Below are positions 45,233-57,339 of a stretch of DNA of 64,000 nucleotides, in pieces. The notes under the pieces were generated by a model. The model was not told the DNA's origin and searched no databases. It worked only from the letters and a program-made list of their open reading frames with translations. The stretch comes from Pseudeuparius sepicola (lineage: Eukaryota; Arthropoda; Insecta; Coleoptera; Anthribidae): positions 20,431,647 through 20,495,646 of the forward strand of contig OY987298.1 of assembly GCA_963920635.1 (NCBI GenBank), given 5' to 3'. The position numbers and the translations under genes are program-made. How positions within the stretch are numbered: position 1 is the stretch's first letter; the number at the start of each line of letters is the position of its first letter.

Positions 45233-46225
45233 TTACCACTGCATTACATAGCCGTTTCGACTTCTCAACAAAGAGTTAGCTAATGTTTGGCAATCATCTG
45301 GAGTGAAATTATTCCAAATTCCTTGGAGACGAGCACGCAACTCTGGAACGGTTCTTGTGGGTTGTGATCGCAACTTCTTCTTCATTATATGCTATAATGT
45401 TTCAATTGGCGAAAGATCTGGACTACTAGCCGTCCATTTTAAAGGTAAATTATTGTTTTCTAACATCCAATCTTTCACGTTTTTAGCCGCATGACAAGAG
45501 GCGCCATCCTGTTGGAAGATACATTCAATATTTTGCTAACGCATTTTGATGGACGTTAATGTATTTATCAGCGTTCGTGATGCCTTCTACAAAATATAAT
45601 TTTCCGACCCCTCTAGCTGACATGGATCCCCAAATCATTACGGAGGACGGAAACTTAACTTTCTTCTTAAGGCAGTCCGGGTGATAAACTTCTCCTTCAG
45701 TTCTAATGAGTGCTCTGTGCTCTTTTGCCCACAAAAGTTTATTTTTCTTCTGCCTCTTCGTTAGCAAAGGCTTTTCCTTTGCCTAATATCGTAAAATTGA
45801 AAATGGGAAAAAATCGAAACAGTTTGGGCTTATCTTGTAAGTTTTAAACCCTACTTTTCGGGCAGTCCTGTGGCAAGTTTCCCTTAAAAAACATTTATCT
45901 ATTGCCTGATTCCATAAAACTCTCAATTCTCCATAATTAGCCCGGCAATTTTTACACGATAATCCTTCTCAGAGTCCTTAAATTTGTATCAGAATAATGT
46001 GGCCGACTTCCATTTCTATACCTAAGTAACGGATCCAGTAGTTTTGTAAAGTTTAATAATATTTCGCACTGTATATCGTGATAAATTAACAATGTCTGAG
46101 ATTTGCGTGGCAGATTTGCCTTTTGAATGCAAGTCAATTAATACATTCCTTATTTCTTCAGAAACAGCCTTATAGTCCAAAGCACGAAAGAAAACGTTTC
46201 TAAAGAATGCGGGCAGATTTCCCAT
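45233..46225 (-). pseudogene. Tc1-type transposase (DD34E), broken
   Basis: The frame begins near 46,225. Its N-terminal helix-turn-helix reads SATQISDIVNLSRYTVRNII. The catalytic core follows in pieces: MIWGSMSARGVG, then QQDGASCHAAKNVKDW, then ASSPDLSPIET. There are 34 residues between the second aspartate and the glutamate, i.e. DD34E. Frameshifts separate these parts near 46,020, 45,770 and 45,525, and a TAG replaces the tryptophan after ET-L. The C-terminus ends at 45,233. Confidence 0.8.
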
Positions 46226-46620
46226 ACGAGTAGTCGTTATTTATTACAAGTTTTATCATATTGGAGCCGAATTTCTGAACTCTGTTATACCGAAAAAATA
46301 AAGCTCGCATCACGGGATCACTTACCCATTTTTGTTTATCATTTATTTTTAACGCGGTGTGATAAAACACCTATTATATTTTTTTCAATCGTCGCGTCTA
46401 CCATCGCCTTTGAAATACGGCAACACAGCATTTCTGCGAAGGAGTCGGCTGACAAAATCAGTTGGCCAACGGGTTTTGTCCCTGTTTCTATAGTACGTAA
46501 AGTTAACTGCGTATTTGGGCTAGCATACAGACCGCATTTTTTAGGCCGCTGGCAAGTTTTTTCCGCCGGCTCAGAGAGCTCAGCGGCGTTTCGTATGTTC
46601 GGGAGTTAACGTGTGAAAAA

Positions 46621-46707
46621 TGAGTAAACCGGGAAGAACGTTGCATTCCCAAGCACGAGAAATAATTGCCAATGTTATACGGATTTGCCTTCCTCCATAA
46701 TCTAAGG
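46621..46707 (+). pseudogene. Start of another transposase-type gene inside the Tc1 element
   Basis: An ATG at 46,621 opens MSKPGRTLHSQAREIIANVI and stops after 28 codons. The pattern resembles the N-terminus of insect Tc1/IS630-type proteins (basic residues, then a SxxRE-helix). The upstream 100 bp are GC-richer than the surroundings. Probably a fragment of a second inserted element. Confidence 0.35.
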
Positions 46708-47201
46708 CATCACCGTTAAAAATAATATGAACAATAAAATTAAATAAAAATTAAGTCAGTGAGTTACACAAAATTGAGCTACGCCCCTGAACTGTGACTA
46801 ATTCTATAATATTTGCGAGTTCTCCCCCCTTACGTCTTACGCATTCCGCCGTAAGGAGGACTATACCACGGGACATTGTTTTTGTCAACAACAATGAATG
46901 CACAAATATGTTGTGAAGTGTCGCTAACGCGCCTTGTTTAAACTTATTGAAACATCAAATACTTAATGTGATTTACTTCAGACTATCTAACTTAAGCTGT
47001 CTTCGTCGTGTATTTTGTTACAATCAAATTTTTATACTGAACGCTAAATATATATCTAAAAATGTTTTTAAACATTCTCTAAAATCTGTAAAGAAACAAA
47101 AAATAGCACATTTCCAAAAACGTCTGCTTCGAAATGCTGTACATTCATAAATTTGATATTTTGAATGGTTGGGCCAACTTCACCAAGACAGGACTCGTAT
47201 A

Positions 47202-47928
47202 CAGTGTGTCCCACTTAAGGACTGACCACCCCTGTAAAATTTTTATTTAAAGCTCGATTTTCATAAACTTTTTTGTGTTGGATAGAGCTTCAAAAATGGC
47301 ATCAAAGACATAATTCAGGTGCCTCGTGCGTTAAAGTCATGGCCCGCTGAGACGGTGTTTTAGTGCTGAAATTTCGAGAAGTACTATTAGGGATTTTTTA
47401 GAGGAAAATTAATGCCAGATTCTTATTCAGCATTGTTCGAAACCCAAACGTACCAATTTGCATTGCCGTAGCTCTACAGGGAGTTTCAAAATTTTTATTG
47501 CCACACATAAGGGCTGACCACCCTCGTAAAACTTTTATTTATAGCTCTATCCAACAAAAAAAAAAGTTTATGAAATCGAGCTAAAAATAAAAATTTTACA
47601 GGGGTGGTCACTAATTAAGTGGGGCACTAAAAATTTTGAAACACCCTGTAGAGCTATGGTAATGCAAATTGGTACGTTTGGGTTTTAAACAACGCTGAAT
47701 AAGAATCCGGCATTGATTTTCCTCTAAAAAAATCCCTAATAGTACCTACTTTTCGAAATTTCAGCACTAAAAGACCGTCTCAGTGGGCCATGAATTTAAG
47801 GCACGAGGTACCTGAATGATGCATTTAATGCCATTTTTGAAGCTCTATCCAACAAAAAAAAGTTTATGGAAATCGAGCCATAAATAAAAATTTTACAGGG
47901 GTGGTCAGTCCTTAAGTGGGACACACTG
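47202..47928. mobile_element. Foldback element 1 (CAGTGTGTCCCACTTAAGG ends)
   Basis: The element is almost entirely self-complementary, with arms of about 360 bp and ends CAGTGTGTCCCACTTAAGG. It is flanked by TA (47,200-47,201 and 47,929-47,930). Each arm repeats the end sequence in internal variants (CTACAGGGAGTTTCAAAATT, GGGCTGACCACCC). It is non-coding. Confidence 0.82.
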
Positions 47929-47940
47929 TATGTAGGTATA

Positions 47941-48792
47941 CAGGGTGATTCACTTTTTATGTTTAGAACTTCAAGGGCGGCTAAATCTCGTCAAATTGAG
48001 ACTTTTTTGTAGTATTCACTTTTTCATACAGAGCCTTTGTTTTCGAGATACAGGGTGTGAAAGTTAGCCAAAAAATAAAGATTTAATTTTTTTTTATTTG
48101 AGAACCACTGAAGATATTCAAATGAAATTTGGCAGATATACTACGTTGACATAGTTCCTTATGATGTGACAATATCAAGTTTCTAGATCGGCCAGCGGCG
48201 GAGATATGGGGGTTCAGTGCAAGGAAATTCTTTTAAAAAAAGATCATGTAATATGAAAACAAGCATCATTTTTGGACATAAGAACTTATTGCCAACAAGA
48301 ATGTACTCTTATGATTTCTTCATATCTGTCACCGTTTCACGGCATACTGGATTCTTGTGATTTGACTGCATGAATGCAAAATGGTGTGGGCACAAAAACA
48401 AAATTTATAACGTTGTGGAATGAAACATCTAACATCTAATGAACAAATAATAACAATAACGGTTGCAATAAATGTTCGAATTTTGATTATGATATCTATT
48501 TTAAAAAAAAATCTTTCACTGAACCCCCATATCTCCGCTGCTGGTTGATCTAGAAACTTGAGATTATCACGTCATAGGGAACTATGTCAACGTAGTATAT
48601 CTGCCAAATTTCATTCGAATATCTTCAGTGGTTCTCAAATAAAATAATTAAATCTTTATTTTTTGGCTAAATTTCACACCCTGTATCTCGACAACAAAGG
48701 CCCTGTATTAAAAAGTGAATACCCCAAAAAGTCTCAATTTGACGAGATTTAGACGCCCTTGAAGTCCTAAACATAAAAAGTGAATCACCCTG
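47941..48792. mobile_element. Foldback element 2 (CAGGGTGATTCACTTTTTATG ends, shortened here)
   Basis: The inverted arms of about 300 bp start CAGGGTGATTCACTTTTT and contain TCTCGTCAAATTGAGACTTT and GAGATACAGGGTGTGAAA segments. They are flanked by TA. A loop of about 250 bp holds no gene. The arms resemble the mariner-like sequence at 16,996-17,350. Confidence 0.8.
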
Positions 48793-49063
48793 TATAATGG
48801 AAATTCGTTTCATCATCGACATCGGCTCGAGCTCGAGCTCAACGCCTCGGGGGCGCGGAATGTAATTTTTCTCCGACTGTGGCACAAGGTGGCTGTAGAT
48901 TACGCGTAACTGATTGATCCCCCGCCGCCCCGCCACCCCGCCCCCGGCCCCCTCGCAAGCCCCCGAGCGTAACCAGAAGGTCAAATATACATTTTCCGCA
49001 GGGGCGCGTGTATCGATTGCGCCGTGGTGCTCCAAATCGCAGATTGATTCGGGCCAAGGTATA
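48793..49063. other. Short GC-rich stretch
   Basis: It contains CCGCCGCCCCGCCACCCCG. Open frames on both strands reflect composition. No family was recognised. Confidence 0.35.
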
Positions 49064-50469
49064 AGGGTTAACTATCACTTAGTACAAAAAATTTGACCAC
49101 GTGCGCAGGTTTGCTTAAGAAAACATAGAAAAATATTTTTTGATTTTTTTACGATCTTTAGAAAAAGGGTAAAAAACCCCTATTTTCCCTGTAAATCTCC
49201 GCCTCTAATTAAGTCATCCAATATGGCTTCGGAACGTACTGTCAGCTTGAAGTTATTTCCGCGGTGTTGCCGTTGTTTTCGGAAGGATGAAAATACCTTT
49301 TTACTCAAATAAATCTCTGTATGCACTCACCCACCATGCATCAACAACTTTGGTGCAGTTGATTCCCTCGCTTGGATGTTCACTAATCGTGCCGCTCCCT
49401 CGTACACAACACTCCGAGGCTCTTGGCTTGGCGCCGAGTACCGGTCGGTCTGCCGTGGCAACACCTCTTGATTTCCCGAATCCGAGGCACAGGGCGTCTC
49501 CAAATTCTCCACAATTTTCCTTCTCCTGCCTGGGGCGATGCTCGAGGCTTCTTACTACACTCCAGCTTCCCTTTTCTCCGCCTTTTTACTCAAAAAAACC
49601 ACGAGACCCGCGAAAGCGGGCTGCTGCCAGTGTGCCGTTTACTCCATTACTAACCATTACTACTGTCCTCCCCTCTTGGCTCTCCCGCGCAAGTCAGGAC
49701 GCGATGTTGACCAAGCGGCAAACTGAATACTGTCGCTATGAAATTTTTAATTTGTTTTTTTTGTGTTTATCCTGTATACTGGAATAAAGTCCTATTATTA
49801 TTATTATGAATTAACCGAGTGAATTTGTGCATCGAGGTTAACGGCGGCCTCTTTGAACAGTTACTGAAGTGCTTTGCATGTGCAATGTGTGCTAGTGCAG
49901 TTGTGTTTTTTGGTTGCCCTTCGGAGTTTTTCTGGCGAAGGGTATCTTCCTCCGTGGTCGTCAGGCTGAGTACCTCGCTTCAAACAAAAGGAAAGGCGGA
50001 GGGAAACAAGAGGTCCCCAACAGATTTAGAAAATGTGATGAATGTTGTGTTGTTTAGTGTTGTGTGACTTTTAATGGAAAAAAGCAAGAAAATGGAAAAT
50101 GGTGCAATATTCAATCCTGGAAATGTCAGTAAGGATGAATAAGGTAGGTGTTTCATAGGCATTCTACATGTTCCTTAGAAAGTAATCGTTTTTAAAAGGA
50201 AATCGTAATTTCGTGGTGAATACCCGGATAAATCGATAGACGTGGCAACGCCGAGCTATTTAACTACTTGTAACTCCCATTTACATAGGCGAAATTTTAA
50301 GACACGTCTCGCGGGCGTCCATAGGCGGCGTTTTTTGAGGGGTTTTAAACAATTTGAAAAAAAAATGGCTAAAATCATATAATAGAAAATTTTTGAAAAT
50401 TTATTTTGGCAAGTCTAATTTTTCTTTATCTGCCATAAAAAATTTTGTACTAAGTGATAGTTAACCCTG
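49064..50469. mobile_element. TA-target element with GGGTTAACTATCACTTAGTA ends, carrying a LINE tail
   Basis: GGGTTAACTATCACTTAGTA followed by CAAAA occurs at both ends in inverted orientation, next to TA. Weaker inverted similarity continues inward for about 150 bp. The interior is unrelated: a GC-balanced segment (49,290-49,740) ends with AATAAAGTCC and an ATT run at 49,785-49,806, like a LINE 3' end. No transposase frame is present. Confidence 0.55.
49741..49806 (+). repeat. LINE-like 3' tail (AATAAAGTCC plus ATT repeat)
   Basis: GGAATAAAGTCCTATTATTA on the plus strand resembles the ATT-ending tail of the LINE at 8,515. It probably marks the end of a 5'-truncated retroelement of unknown start. 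Confidence 0.35.
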
Positions 50470-50490
50470 TATAACCTAAAACTCCTTGTT

Positions 50491-50739
50491 TCAAGCTCTC
50501 CTAAGGAGAGTTTCGGAAACGGTCTCGCGGCCATTAACGAGGCATTTACGGCAGCTCCTCGTGTCTTTCGTGAATTTTCTAAACAGAAAATCTGAGACCC
50601 GGCGGGTCTTAACATTGCTGCGCGTCTTTGCCTGTTGGTGAGACTTAAGGTTGTTCCCGTCATCCACTGTTGCCAACGATCTCTCCTCTTCTTCTCGGGT
50701 GATCAGGTCTTTGACGCTTAGAGCGTTGCGCGAGAACAT
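50491..50739 (-). pseudogene. Unrecognised 82-codon frame
   Basis: An ATG frame reads MFSRNALSVKDLITREEEER, then a basic region and RKFTKDTRSCRKCLVNG. Composition is protein-like and the CRKC pair could bind metal, but I know no family. It lies just outside the TA element. Confidence 0.25.
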
Positions 50740-51228
50740 ACCGTCTTAAGCCAGGGTCGTACTTACTTATTAGAACAATATTTGACTATAACAATAAACC
50801 AATAAAAATTCTCCCAACCAGACATGTGAAAATCTACATCAATATAGCCGCATTCCCTTAACATGAGGGTATATCAAGCATCTAACCAATAGATAAAAAA
50901 CAGTATAGTCTCGCGTCTAAACATAGGCAGAGTCATTGTAATTGAACGAGCGTGTGCGAAGCACTTATGTTTTAATTTAAAGAGATACACCACGCTATTT
51001 ACCGCGATGTGTATCGGCCGCCAAATTCCTGTTTTATGTTTGCACCTTAGACAAGGAAAGAGAGAGGAGACCGCGCTAGCCTACCCTGCCGTGTATGATT
51101 TTTTTACCTCATTTTGAACGGCGGCCATTTTATACGTGTCAAACAAAGCGAGTATATACGTTGTGAGCTAATTTCGAGAAATTGTGAATTAAAAGTAACA
51201 GTGGTTAAGGGGAAAATATACTCTTACG
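50740..51228. other. Unannotated stretch leading into a THAP-type promoter region
   Basis: No gene was seen to 51,100. 51,105-51,228 matches the region upstream of the THAP remnant at 28,994 (GAACGGCGGCCATTTTATA, then GTGAATTAAAAGTAACAGTG), so it is probably a promoter and 5' leader. Confidence 0.4.
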
Positions 51229-51294
51229 ATGGTATATTGTTCAGTGTTTGGTTGCAAAAGCAGAAGTGATTTTTATTTTTTTATATTTTACTAA
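51229..51294 (+). pseudogene. THAP-type zinc-finger first exon, second remnant
   Basis: An ATG encodes MVYCSVFGCKSRSD with both first zinc-ligand cysteines (C4, C9), then degenerates into an AT-rich stop. The rest of the finger is lost. Upstream sequence matches the remnant near 29 kb. It lies about 130 bp upstream of the recombinase fragment and may belong to the same former gene. Confidence 0.55.
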
Positions 51295-51420
51295 AGTATT
51301 TTTAAAATATATGTAGTGTTAAATATTGTACGGTGGTACGGGACCCTTCGTGTGCGAGTTCGACTCGCACTTGGCCAATTTTTCACTTTATACCTACTTA
51401 CTTGTGTATTGTTATAGATA

Positions 51421-51493
51421 GTTGCAGTATTTGGCATTGCAGGAGCATTCCGCAGAGACCAGTTACAGAAATTACCATTAAATGATATTAACG
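51421..51493 (+). pseudogene. Crypton-like tyrosine recombinase, fragment before the errantivirus
   Basis: After TTGTTATAGATAGTTGCAG, a possible splice acceptor, the frame reads VAVFGIAGAFRRDQLQKLPL. This fits the box I region of tyrosine recombinases (G-x-x-R-R-x-E/Q-L, arginine catalytic), as found in insect Crypton-like proteins. The frame continues in phase at 59,187 when the errantivirus and its AACG duplication are taken out. A tRNA-like T-arm (GTGCGAGTTCGACTCGCAC) lies just upstream at 51,350-51,370. Confidence 0.6.
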
Positions 51494-51702
51494 AGTTACG
51501 TCCGTACACCAAGCCGAATCAGCATCTTAGTCAGCGCCCGACTAGAATGTTCAGCGCCACCTCAGCGCCGCTGCATCAGCATCTTCAAAATTATAAATAC
51601 AAGTTGTTCTTTGTTTTTACAAGGTTTTTATTCTGTATCTTGCCCAATAAAGTTGTCGGTCGAATTTTTAAAAATTTATTACGTCGCTCCCGCATCGTAA
51701 TT
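51494..51702 (+). repeat. Errantivirus 5' LTR
   Basis: The LTR holds TATAAATA (51,592-51,599) and AATAAA (51,646-51,651), so promoter and polyadenylation signals lie within 60 bases of each other. GCGCCACCTCAGCGCCGCTG just upstream of the TATA motif is a GC-rich block in an otherwise AT-rich element. Confidence 0.9.
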
Positions 51703-51712
51703 GGCGCAGTCG
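51702..51712 (+). promoter_or_regulatory. Errantivirus primer-binding site
   Basis: TGGCGCAGTCG is the primer-binding motif used by fly 17.6/297-type elements, complementary to a tRNA-Ser 3' end (family knowledge). It overlaps the last T of the LTR. Confidence 0.75.
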
Positions 51713-52197
51713 TGCGGATTTTTTTGTTGAGTAACGCAGATCAGAAGAGCACCATCGCGGTCGGTTTTTCATCGGTCTCGCGCTACGTGGGTCTCAACCC
51801 TTTACGACAAGAACCACCCCAGCACCAGACAACTGGAGAGTCAAGGCCAAGGTAGGAGCCAAATTCCATTTTCCTCTTCCTAGGTTTTTCCTCCGTGGCA
51901 AATATAAGAACAATTTCCTTCCAAGGAAATTCATTGCATATGATTTTTCCTTGCTTCTGTCGATGAACACGACAAAAACAACTTAGATTTTAGTTTTGAA
52001 TCGAAGAAAACGATTACGTTTTTCGATTGTTAGTGCATATAACACTCGAAAACATAATTAAGTTTAGATTTAAGAAAATCAAAGAAAATTCAAAGTGAAA
52101 AAACAACTTTATTTTTGTAAGTTTAAGAAATAACTTCAAAATAGATATAGAAAATATAACTCAAATTTTATGTTCTCTAGATATAAGTAACGATAAC

Positions 52198-53471
52198 ATG
52201 CCTAATCAAAATCAAGCGGCAGATCGCCAAGTTAACTATAATTTACTTAGACTATATATTGATACTATTCCTAGTTATAGCGGTGATCCAAACACATTGG
52301 AAATTTTCATCGAACATTGCCAATTTTTAATCACAACTTACCAAAATCAAGATAATCCTAATGATCCTATTAACGGTTTCCTGACTAGAGCAATTATTGG
52401 CAAACTAACAGGTCAAGCTTTAGTAATAGTAGGTAGTAGACCCGACATAAGGACATGGATAGATTTAGTAAACTTACTTCGACTTTCTTTCGGCGACCAA
52501 CGTAATTTAGTTTGGTTCAAGAAATGATTGTTATGAGACCTCGTAAAGATGAATCTTTCATACATTTCGGACAAAGACTACAAAAATCACGAAGCTCCAT
52601 TGCTTCCAAATTAATTTCCATGGACATGACAATTCAAGAAAGAACTTTCCAAATAAAAAATTATGACGAATTATTATTAAAAACTTTTATTAGAGGCCTT
52701 ACAGGTAGAATCCAAGACATGGTACGAATTAGGAATCCAGATTCTTTAGAACTTGCAATGTCTTATGTAATTGAAGAAGAAAATTTTGCTCTAAATCAAA
52801 AACAAATGAACCTTTTTCAAAATTCATCTCAAAATAAATTTTCCCAAAATATACCAAAATCTAACACTCAAAATATGACAAAATTTCAAAGCTATACAAA
52901 CCCACCATATACAAATTCCAACAATTTTCCCCCTAACTTTTCACAACCATCCCAATTTCAACAAAGAATGAGACCAAATTTCCCTTCTCAACCTATTAAC
53001 GTACAACCGAAACAAAATTTACGACCAAGATATACCACAAACGCTCAAGTTTTTGGACCTCCCAAGAATGTGTTTAAACCCACAGGAGCTACCCCTAAAA
53101 CTAACCCCGAGTTAATGTCTGCAGTAACCATTAGAAATAATCCCGAAGCAATGTCCGCAGTTACATTTAAAAATAATAATTCCATTCAAAACACACCTCA
53201 TAGAATTCCTAATTATTTTCGCCCCACAGGACCTCGAAATTTCCAATCCCAGGAACTCTATAACCTTGAAGAAATAAATACCGAAAATGACGAAAATTAT
53301 GAACAAAATGAATACAGAAATTATCCTGAATACTATGATGAACAGCAGACAGACAATCCTTATTATGACGCACCCGAAATTGACCAAAATTATTTTGAAA
53401 ACCCTTTTGAAACTCAACCTGAACAAAATGTAAATTTTTCGAAATTCCCCAATCAAGACGAGACTACGTAA
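52198..53471 (+). pseudogene. Errantivirus gag, one frameshift
   Basis: The ATG at 52,198 begins a 109-codon frame that passes, with a one-base slip near 52,505-52,512, into a 319-codon frame ending at 53,471. The first part is capsid-like (PSYSGDPNTLEIFIEHCQF, typical of gypsy Gag). The second half is rich in asparagine, glutamine and proline and lacks a CCHC knuckle, as is usual in this group. The C-terminus is acidic and tyrosine-rich. pol lies in the -1 frame and overlaps the gag end, as expected for ribosomal frameshifting. Confidence 0.8.
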
Positions 53472-56400
53472 CAATATACCTTAATCACCTGCATAATGAT
53501 TTAGCACATATTTTTGTACCCGAAATTAACGCCAAATTTTTAATAGATACCGGAAGTTCTCGTAGCATTATGAATCCAAAATTAGCTTACCAATTTTACC
53601 CAAATTCAATTTTTAGTGAAGACTTTAATATACAAACATCACATGGTATTTCTTTCCACAACGAAATTGCAATTATCCCAATTTTTGAAATTTTTAACAT
53701 TGATTTAATTGATAAATTTTATTTGTTCCATTTTTCTCCCAAATATGACGGAATCATAGGTATGGATTTACTTAAGAAACTAGATGCTGACATTAGTATA
53801 AGTAGTGATTCATTAATTACTCCCACAGCCCAAATTCCTTTGTTTTATAATAAACCAGATTATAAAAATTCAAAAAATTTTCAAAATTGCTTTCATACAG
53901 TAGTAGTTCCACCAAGATGTCAAAAAATCATAAAACTTCCAGTTTGCTATAAAAATGGTTTAGGTATCCTTGATTACATAGATTTTGAAAATAATATAGA
54001 ATCGCCCAAAGCTTTAGTAAACATTCAAAATTTTTATGCTTACACAACTATTTTAAACCCTAATGAAAAACCTTTTAAAATAACTGTAACGAAACCTTTC
54101 GATATTGAACTTTTAAATCCAAATGAAGTCAATTTTATAGACAAAATGGAAACGGACTCAACATTTTCAAAAAATCAAGATAATTTGCTTAAACAAAATC
54201 TTAAAAATTTGAGATTAGAACACTGTAATAAAGAAGAAAAAGAGGCTATTCGTAATCTTTGCTATAAATATAGAGACATTTTTTATTCAGAAGACATTCC
54301 TTTAAGTTTTTCTAGTGAAATATCACATAAAATTAAACTTACTAATGACACACCAATTTACACTAAATCTTATCGATTTCCCGAAGTTCATCGAGACGAA
54401 GTTAAAAAACAAATTAATACAATGCTAAAACAAGGTATAATAGAACCTTCAACATACCCTTGGAGTAGCCCTATATGGATCGTTCCTAAAAAACTCGATT
54501 CATCCGGAAAAAGAAAATGGCGCATAGTCATTGACTACCGAAAATTGAACGAAAAGACAATAGACGATAAATACCCCCTTCCTAATATAACAGACATACT
54601 TGACCGACTAGGACGAGCAAATTATTTTACAACTCTTGATTTGGCATCCGGTTTTCACCAAATTCCAATCGATAAAAATGACATTCCTAAGACAGCTTTT
54701 TCTACAATAGGAGGACACTTTCAATTTATTAGAATGCCATTTGGATTAAAAAACGCACCCAGTACCTTTCAGCGAGTAATAGATAATGTGTTAAGAGGCT
54801 TGGCTAACGAAATTTGTCTTGTTTATCTTGATGATATTATTATTTTTAGTACTTCTTTGCAAGAGCATATTTCAAGATTAAAATCAGTTTTTGAAAGATT
54901 AAAAAGGGCAAATCTAAAAGTTCAACTAGACAAATCAGAATTTCTTAAAAAATCAGTAGCTTACTTAGGTCATATTATAACGCCCGAAGGTGTCAAACCG
55001 AACCCCGACAAAATTAGTGCAATACAAAAATTTCCTATACCACAGACACAAAAAGACATAAAATCTTTCTTAGGACTACTAGGATATTATCGCAGATTTA
55101 TAAAAGATTTCGCCAAAATCACTAAACCACTTACAATTTGTCTAAAAAAGAATGCTAAAGTAGTGCATGACCAGAGTTTTGTAAATGCTTTTAACACATG
55201 TAAGAAAATTCTTTGCAACGACCCTATTTTACAATATCCAGATTTCAAAAAATAATTTATTTTGACTACAGATGCTTCTAACTATGCAATAGGTGCAGTA
55301 TTATCACAAGGCACAATAGGACAAGATAGACCAGTCGCGTATGCTTCAAGGACGTTAAACGAATCAGAACAAAAATATAGCACCATAGAGAAAGAATTAC
55401 TCGCAATAGTTTATTCTTGTAAATATTTTCGACCCTATCTATATGGCAGACGTTTTACTATAGTTACAGAACATCGACCATTAACTTGGCTTTTCAATCT
55501 TAAAGAACCAAATTCAAAATTAGTTCGCTGGCGTCTCAAGCTCGAAGAATTCGATTATAAAATTGTTTACAAAAAAGGAAAATTAAACTTAAACGCAGAT
55601 GCACTTTCTAGAATAAAACTGAACATGCATGAAACACAATCCATTGTAAATAACCCAGGTGACATAAACCAAGACACTCTAGAATTTCTTAGAAATTACG
55701 TAGAAAATCCAGACAATTTTATTTTACCCGATATCAGCGAGAATAATCCAGAACGTACTAGTGACCTAGAAAACGTGACTTCGACATCAACACCGACTGT
55801 TTACGGAAAGACATCCTCTAACCCGAAAATAATAATACATTCTGACATTCAAATTAGACCACCTAATAAACCAAAACAAAAATTACTTAACGAAATTCCT
55901 ATCCAAATTAGTAGCGACAATGAAACTCCACATTCTTTATCAAAAGAAGTTAGTAACGATGGCCTTCAAATTTTAGACGAAATAGTTAATAACAAAACAA
56001 ACCAAATACCTGTTTTCAAAAGTTGAACAAGAAAATTACTTTCACCAAAAGATAATGACACTAAAAATTCCCCTTGATTGTGACGATCAGATGATCTTAG
56101 ACTTTTTAAAACAATACCTAAAACCAAATACAACTTATCATATATTTTTCGAAAATCCAACATTTATTTTGAAATTTACCAACGTCTATTCAGAACATTT
56201 CAACCAATTAGGACCTAAATTAATTAGATGTACAAAACACCATTAAGGATCGAGAAGAACAACTAATGTTAATTAAAAATCACCATTTAGGCAAAACAAA
56301 TCATCGTGGCATACAAGAAACATTGGAATATCTTAAACGAAATTATTTTTGGATAAACATGAAGTCCGACATTACCAAATTTATAAATGAATGCGAAATT

Positions 56401-57339
56401 TGTCAAAAAACTAAATACGGAAGAAATCCTCCATACGTTCCACTTGTACTTACAGAAACACCTTCAAAGCCCTTTCAAATTATTCATATAGATATATTCT
56501 ATTATGATTCAAAATATTATTTAACCTTAGTAGACGCATTTTCGAAGTTTGCACAAGTAATTTGTATCCCTGGAAAATCTGCAATAAATGTATGTGATGC
56601 CCTAGTCAAATATTTTTCAAGTTTTGGTATTCCTAAGAATATTATTTTGGACAGCGGAAAAGAATTTAATAATGAAACAGTTAAAGAATTATTAAAAATG
56701 CATAAAATCTATGTTCATTTTACTACGCCCGGACATCACGAATCCAATAGCATAGTTGAGAGATTTCATTCCACGCTAATCGAACATTTAAGAATTTTAA
56801 AAGAATCTCATCCTAATGAAACCGATCCAGTTAATTACGCCGTTTTAGGTTACAACTCTTCAATTCATAGTTCTACGCATTATACCCCTTTCGAATTAGT
56901 CTTTGGTCATACTGACACTAGAAACCCAGAAATATTTAATACAAAAGAATTCTACTCAGACTATGTAGAAAATCATAACGAAAAATTTAAACATGTCTAT
57001 ACGAAAATAAAAGAAAATGTCGAGAAAAACAAAATAAACATTTTAACAAAAACAAATAAAAAAGGAGACGACAACCCAAACTTTAAAATAAATCAAACTG
57101 TTTTCAAAAAGAACCCTTTAAATAGAAATAAGAAAAATAACAAATTCTTAGGTCCCTACAAAATAATCGAACTTTTAGAACACAATAAAGTGAAAATTCA
57201 AAATAATAAAACTAACAAAATTGAAACTATACATATTAAAGAACTAAAATCCCCTCCTTTATTGTTACAGAATCAAGATGATGATAAATCTGCTGATGAT
57301 ATTGATATCAATCAACCTAGCACAAGCGCAAGAAGTTAA
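53472..57339 (+). pseudogene. Errantivirus pol: protease, RT, RNase H, integrase; broken
   Basis: Protease: the DTG triad at 53,546-53,554. Reverse transcriptase: KWRIVIDYRKLNEKTI, TTLDLASGFHQIP, MPFGLKNAPSTFQR and the catalytic YLDD. An in-frame TAA at 55,253 precedes RNase H ([24 protein letters not shown]). Its third acidic site reads TEHRPL where TDHRPL is usual. A frame change after 56,026 and another near 56,250 separate a 63-codon linker and the integrase (56,266-57,339). Integrase has an H-H-C-C finger, the first aspartate in HIDIF, the second in LDSGKEF (LDNG-like in most relatives), and the glutamate in IVERFH. No chromodomain is present. The end overlaps env. Confidence 0.88.

Larger units (their letters stand above)
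45003..47197 (-). mobile_element. Tc1-like element with CGAGNCNTGTCT ends
   Basis: The inverted ends CGAGCCTTGTCTCAGTGAAG and CGAGTCCTGTCTTGGTGAAG (both followed by TTGGCCCAA) are flanked by TA. The transposase reads leftwards. The element is longer than a standard Tc1 (about 2.2 kb against 1.6 kb) because foreign sequence lies between about 46,260 and 46,950. Confidence 0.8.

Noticed and set aside
49287..49787. 166-codon open frame
   Set aside because: No recognisable motif, overlapping frames of similar length on both strands, and a LINE-like tail downstream; more likely an untranslated part of a retroelement.
51330..51375. Functional tRNA gene next to the recombinase remnant
   Set aside because: A perfect T-arm (GTGCGAGTTCGACTCGCAC) and TTGGCCA end are visible, but the 5' half is missing; probably a SINE or tRNA fragment.
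52198..53471. A second, independent gene on the minus strand at 53,112-53,474
   Set aside because: It is the antisense shadow of the asparagine-rich part of gag.
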